Source: SYAN01 sp049459795
GTDB lineage: Bacteria > Actinomycetota > Actinomycetes > Nanopelagicales > Nanopelagicaceae
Assembly (NCBI GenBank): GCA_049459795.1
Contig: JBMUDS010000038.1
Coordinates: 1-9,619, forward strand
Reading direction: 5' to 3'
DNA: 9,619 nucleotides
Under the pieces are notes generated by a model. It ran no database searches. It saw only the letters and a list, made by a program, of their open reading frames with translations, and had not been told where the DNA came from. The position numbers and the translations under genes were made by a program. This document shows positions 6,315 through 9,619 of the stretch, piece by piece (the first letter of the stretch is position 1; each line of letters opens with the position of its first letter).

Positions 6315-7441
6315 CACTTGCTCCGCTCGAGTCCTAGGACTTCTGCCGCTGCGCGTACATCGACAGGGATCACGATCGGATCCTTCGCATCATCAAGGAC
6401 CCAAGCAACATCCTTAAGTCCATTGCCTGTCACTGTGATCACGATCTTCTTATTTCTAGGGAGCTTCCCAAGCTCTCGATACTTGATCAATCCCGCAATC
6501 CCAGCTGCGCTCGATGGTTCGATGAAGACGCCCTCTTTCGCAGCAACGAGACGGTATGCGGAGAGGATCTCTTCATCGGTCACTTCATCGATGAGGCCAC
6601 CGGAACGATCACGCGCTTCTTCTGCCTGTTTCCAGGATGCGGGATTACCGATTCGAATCGCAGTGGCAATCGTCTCTGGCTTTTTCACTACTTCGCCGCG
6701 GACGATCGGTGCAGCGCCTGATGCTTGGAATCCCCACATCTGCGGTGACCGTTTGATGATGGAATCGTGTCGATACTCCTCATAGCCACGCCAATATGCG
6801 GTGATATTTCCAGCATTTCCTACCGGCAAAGCGTGAATATCCGGTGCAAAACCCAGAGCATCGACGACTTCGAATGATGCCGTCTTCTGTCCCTCGATGC
6901 GATCGGGATTGACTGAGTTGACGAGTGAGACTGGATATTGCTCCGCCAACTCACGCGCGATCTCAAGGCAATCATCGAAGTTACCGTCGACCTGGAGGAG
7001 TTTCGCGCCATGTGCGATCGCTTGTGCGAGTTTGCCCATCGCGATCTTTCCTTGTGGCACGAGAACGACGGGAAGCATTCCCGCTTTTGCTGCATACGCA
7101 GCCGCGGATGCACTGGTATTTCCGGTCGATGCACAAACCACAGCCTTCGAACCAGATTCTGCAGCCTTCGAGATCGCCATCGTCATGCCGCGGTCTTTGA
7201 ATGATCCGGTCGGATTCGCACCTTCGAACTTGAGCCAGACTTCATTGTGAAGACGTTCAGAGAGACCGCATGCATATATAAGAGGTGTGCCACCCTCACA
7301 GAGCGTGACTACCGGAGTCGATCTAGAGACCGGAAGTCTCTCTCGATACTCCTCGATAACGCCGCGCCATTGGTGTGCGCCAGAAGTTCCATTCAATCCG
7401 GCCCAAGCACCTTTGACTGCTCCGATCAGTGAGGGAGTCAT
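6314..7441 (-). CDS. thrC: Threonine synthase
   Basis: PLP enzyme that converts O-phosphohomoserine to threonine and phosphate, the last step of the pathway. The 375-aa protein is of the short, single-domain-type actinobacterial class. Visible landmarks are HQWRGVIEEYRERLPV (23-38), EGGTPLI (49-55), the PLP lysine Lys82 in PTGSFKDRGMTMA, the CASTGNTSASAAAYA loop (103-117), the phosphate-binding PVGNAGNIT (206-214) and VTGNGLKD near the C-terminus. About 20 extra residues precede the conserved region, but the ATG at 7439-7441 has a good AAGGA 8 nt upstream and overlaps the hom stop (ATGA), so I keep it. The neighbours hom and thrB supply the preceding steps. Confidence 0.97.
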   Translation of the reverse strand: MTPSLIGAVKGAWAGLNGTSGAHQWRGVIEEYRERLPVSRSTPVVTLCEGGTPLIYACGLSERLHNEVWLKFEGANPTGSFKDRGMTMAISKAAESGSKAVVCASTGNTSASAAAYAAKAGMLPVVLVPQGKIAMGKLAQAIAHGAKLLQVDGNFDDCLEIARELAEQYPVSLVNSVNPDRIEGQKTASFEVVDALGFAPDIHALPVGNAGNITAYWRGYEEYRHDSIIKRSPQMWGFQASGAAPIVRGEVVKKPETIATAIRIGNPASWKQAEEARDRSGGLIDEVTDEEILSAYRLVAAKEGVFIEPSSAAGIAGLIKYRELGKLPRNKKIVITVTGNGLKDVAWVLDDAKDPIVIPVDVRAAAEVLGLERSK

Positions 7442-8805
7442 GCCCTGCTTCCTTCTGATTCATGACCTTCAACTTCATTACTTTCAACTTCATTACCCTC
7501 AACACGGAGCACGCTCTCCACTCTCTTGACGATCTCTTGTCCAGCGAGATCCTTCACCGTGGTTGCAAGGTTTTTATCGGTCGCGGTGTGAGTCATGATC
7601 ACGAGTTCTGCATCATCGCCACGACCGCTCTGTCGAACGGTTTGAATCGATACGCCGTGGGCTGCGAATGTCTGGGCAACTCCAGCAAGGACACCAGGTC
7701 GATCAGCGACATCGAGTCGGATCAGATAGCGAGTCTTGATCTCATCGATGGAAGCGATCTCGAGGGCGGCGTAATCACTCTCTCGACTTCCGACACCACC
7801 GAATGAGATGTGGCGAGCAATCGCCACGAGATCACCGAGGATCGCGCTCGCAGTCGGTGCGCCGCCTGCGCCACGACCATAGAACATCAATTCTCCTGCT
7901 GATTTTGCCTCGACGAATACTGCGTTGAATGCATTTCGCACTGATGCCAGCGGATGATGTCTCGGGATCAAGGTCGGATGAACTCTGACCGATACCTGTT
8001 GCTTGCCGTTCGCATCCTCATTGACCTCAGCGATCGCAAGTAGCTTGATCACGTGATCGATTGCTTGTGCGATCTCGATATCGCGCTTATCGAGTCGCGC
8101 GATTCCTTCAGCATGGACATCATCGATCGACACCTGAGTGTGGAAAGCAAGGGATGCCAAGATCGCGATCTTCGCCGCTGCATCATGGCCTTCGACATCG
8201 GCAGTCGGGTCAGCCTCGGCATAGCCAAGCCTTTGCGCTTCCTTCAACACATCGTGATAAGCGGCGCCCTCTTCATCCATCTTGGTGAGGATGTAATTCG
8301 TCGTTCCATTGACGATACCCATCACTCGTGTGACGCTGTCACCGACGATCGACTCGCGAAGTGGTCTTACGATCGGGATCGCTCCACCCACGGCTGCTTC
8401 GTAATAAAGGTCTACACCGTTCGCTTTCGCCGCGGCGAAGATCTCTGCGCCATGCTTTGCAAGGAGCGCCTTATTCGCAGTGACCACTGACTTCTTGGCA
8501 GCCAAGGCTTGCAGGATCAAGGTCCGCGCCGGCTCGATCCCACCCATCACTTCGATCACGATAGAGATAGAGGGATCAGTGACGATCGAAGCAAGGTCGG
8601 CAGTGATGAGCACCTTATCGATTCCAGCGCGCTCTTTTCCAGCATCCTTGACGCCGACCTTCACCAATTCGAGTGATGCGCCAGCGCGTGCAGAAAGATC
8701 AGCCTGATCGCGCTTGAGCAGGTGCGCTACTTCGCTCCCCACGGTGCCACACCCGAGGAGTCCGACGCCGATCTTCGCTTCCTTCACTCGATTCACAACT
8801 CCCAT
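7438..8805 (-). CDS. hom: Homoserine dehydrogenase with C-terminal ACT domain
   Basis: Reduces aspartate semialdehyde to homoserine with NAD(P)H at the branch between lysine and methionine/threonine. With the ATG at 8803-8805 the product is 455 aa, close to mycobacterial forms. The dinucleotide loop is GLLGCGTVG (15-23), followed by VVTANKALLAKHG (107-119), YYEAAVGGAIPIVRPL (134-149), GIVNGTTNYIL (163-173) and GYAEADPTADVEGHDAAAK (194-212). An ACT domain (about 359-435, ADRPGVLAGVA) suggests feedback control by threonine, as known for Gram-positive enzymes. After it comes a 20-residue acidic tail made from tandem 15-bp repeats that also carries the thrC Shine-Dalgarno sequence. The frame is open up to 8961 but that would run into lysA. 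The lysA stop is 22 bp before the chosen ATG. The Shine-Dalgarno sequence is weak, and a GTG at 8794-8796 behind GGGAG is an alternative start. Confidence 0.95.
   Translation of the reverse strand: MGVVNRVKEAKIGVGLLGCGTVGSEVAHLLKRDQADLSARAGASLELVKVGVKDAGKERAGIDKVLITADLASIVTDPSISIVIEVMGGIEPARTLILQALAAKKSVVTANKALLAKHGAEIFAAAKANGVDLYYEAAVGGAIPIVRPLRESIVGDSVTRVMGIVNGTTNYILTKMDEEGAAYHDVLKEAQRLGYAEADPTADVEGHDAAAKIAILASLAFHTQVSIDDVHAEGIARLDKRDIEIAQAIDHVIKLLAIAEVNEDANGKQQVSVRVHPTLIPRHHPLASVRNAFNAVFVEAKSAGELMFYGRGAGGAPTASAILGDLVAIARHISFGGVGSRESDYAALEIASIDEIKTRYLIRLDVADRPGVLAGVAQTFAAHGVSIQTVRQSGRGDDAELVIMTHTATDKNLATTVKDLAGQEIVKRVESVLRVEGNEVESNEVEGHESEGSRA
7453..7497 (-). repeat. Three 15-bp tandem units at the 3' end of hom
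   Basis: On the plus strand TTCAACTTCATTACT (7468-7482) is followed by TTCAACTTCATTACC (7483-7497), 14 of 15 identical. A degenerate third copy precedes them at 7453-7467 (11 of 15). They stay in frame and encode N-E-V-E-G/S, N-E-V-E-G and H-E-S-E-G in an acidic tail after the ACT domain. The pattern is typical of slippage or small duplication and may vary among strains. Confidence 0.8.
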
Positions 8806-8827
8806 TTCAGAACCATTGTCACGACTA

Positions 8828-9619
8828 CTAGAGATCGAGTCCGAGGAGATCGTGATAGGTCTCGCGGCGAACGATGATGCGCGCCTTGCCATCACGGATA
8901 GCGATGACGGGCGGTCTAGGAACATGATTGTAGTTGCTAGCCATGGAGCGACCGTAGGCACCTGTTGCTGGAGTGACCAAAAGATCGCCTGGCTTCACAT
9001 CGCTTGGCAATTGACACTCACGAACCACGATATCGCCCGTCTCGCAATGCTTTCCGACGACGCGAGATGACCTAAGTGGAGCAGCCGAAATCCGATTCGC
9101 AAGTGCAACCGAGTAGGTAGCGTCATAGAGCGATGTGCGAATGTTGTCGCTCATTCCGCCATCGACCGAAATATAACTGCGGGAACCTTGATCGAGTTCT
9201 ACCTCTTTGACGGTACCCACTTCATAGATCGTCGAGGTCGTAGGACCGATGATCGCCCGACCCGGCTCGATCGAGACGATCGGCATCTCGATACCGTGGC
9301 GCTCCGATTCACCACGAATCGATGCGACCAATGCTTCGATGATGCGCTGAGGATCGAGCGCCTCATCCTCATCGGTGTAGGAGATCGCGTATCCGCCGCC
9401 GATATCGAATTCTTCGATCTTGAATCCACTCTTCTTCGTGAAGTGACTGATGAACTCAATCGTTCGCTTGATCGCAAGCTCATGTCCGTCAGAAGAAGTA
9501 ACTTGCGATCCAATATGGAAATGCACACCTCTTAACTCGATCCCCGGCATCGTGAGCGCTTTTGTCATCACAGCCTCTGCTGCACCAGAAGCGATCGAGA
9601 GGCCGAACTTCACATCCTC
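8828..9619 (-). CDS. lysA: Diaminopimelate decarboxylase, C-terminal part (runs off the window)
   Basis: PLP enzyme that decarboxylates meso-diaminopimelate to lysine. The last 263 residues are present; the family is about 420-470, so the barrel N-terminus with the PLP lysine is missing. In the visible part are HFHIGSQ (33-39), GGGY (74-77), EPGRAIIGP (118-126), VDGGMSDNIRTSLY (152-165), the catalytic cysteine region CETGD (192-196) and GAYGRSMASNYN (220-231), all characteristic of LysA rather than ornithine or arginine decarboxylases. The reading frame is open to the window edge (Glu-Asp-Val-Lys-Phe at the first visible codons). It stops with TAG 22 bp before hom, so lysine and threonine genes are probably co-transcribed. 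Confidence 0.96.
   Translation of the reverse strand, partial: EDVKFGLSIASGAAEAVMTKALTMPGIELRGVHFHIGSQVTSSDGHELAIKRTIEFISHFTKKSGFKIEEFDIGGGYAISYTDEDEALDPQRIIEALVASIRGESERHGIEMPIVSIEPGRAIIGPTTSTIYEVGTVKEVELDQGSRSYISVDGGMSDNIRTSLYDATYSVALANRISAAPLRSSRVVGKHCETGDIVVRECQLPSDVKPGDLLVTPATGAYGRSMASNYNHVPRPPVIAIRDGKARIIVRRETYHDLLGLDL

Noticed and set aside
5769..6785. 338-codon open frame on the plus strand across the thrB/thrC junction
   Set aside because: Antisense to two clear genes with full motif sets; its translation shows no recognisable domain and is rich in Ser, Arg, Cys and His as expected of a shadow frame.
8033..8040. GCGATCGC octamer like cyanobacterial HIP1
   Set aside because: Noticed only once, and all protein and gene-order evidence is actinobacterial.
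8806..8961. Possible 52-residue N-terminal extension of homoserine dehydrogenase
   Set aside because: It would lie inside the lysA coding sequence and has Ser/Arg-rich shadow composition. The conserved domain begins soon after the ATG at 8805.

Overview
The window is a compact housekeeping locus with every gene on the minus strand. Read in the direction of transcription, the order is lysA (3' part) - hom - thrC - thrB - [264 bp leader] - rho - [138 bp leader] - rpmE - prfA - prmC - Sua5/YrdC-family gene - glyA (5' part). From lysA to the Sua5-family gene this is the order familiar from Actinomycetota such as Mycobacterium. The actinobacterial assignment also rests on the Arg/Asp/Gly-rich insert in Rho and on close protein motifs. 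GC looks to be in the low 50s percent by eye, which is low for that phylum. With the stop/start overlaps, this hints at a streamlined, possibly aquatic lineage; that placement is inference.

Region 1 (about 5364-9619) is amino-acid biosynthesis from aspartate. LysA makes lysine from meso-diaminopimelate. Homoserine dehydrogenase, threonine synthase and homoserine kinase take aspartate semialdehyde to threonine. The lysA-hom gap is 22 bp, hom and thrC overlap in ATGA, and thrC and thrB overlap at GTGATG, so the cluster is probably one mRNA with coupled translation.

Region 2 (about 3069-5363) holds rho and rpmE. Each is preceded by the only sizeable non-coding stretches of the window. The rho leader has a promoter-like sequence just after thrB, an A-rich repeated stretch, a 12-codon upstream ORF and a hairpin before the start codon. 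The rpmE leader has a perfect 10-bp hairpin whose 3' half can instead pair with sequence abutting the rpmE ribosome-binding site, a candidate RNA switch.

Region 3 (1-3026) covers translation termination and tRNA/one-carbon functions: RF1, the methyltransferase that modifies its GGQ glutamine (PrmC), a Sua5/YrdC-fold protein and serine hydroxymethyltransferase. The Sua5-family protein is the most unusual gene here. The fold signatures are intact, but the residues normally used for threonylcarbamoyl-AMP synthesis are replaced (PTDTVYG-type motif, Lys-x-Arg and Ser-x-Asn).

I saw no mobile element, CRISPR array, rRNA or tRNA gene, and no canonical intrinsic terminator. No wholly new multi-gene system is evident. 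The best leads are the divergent Sua5 homologue, the rpmE leader switch, the rho leader and a strong excess of the tetranucleotide GATC across the coding sequence.
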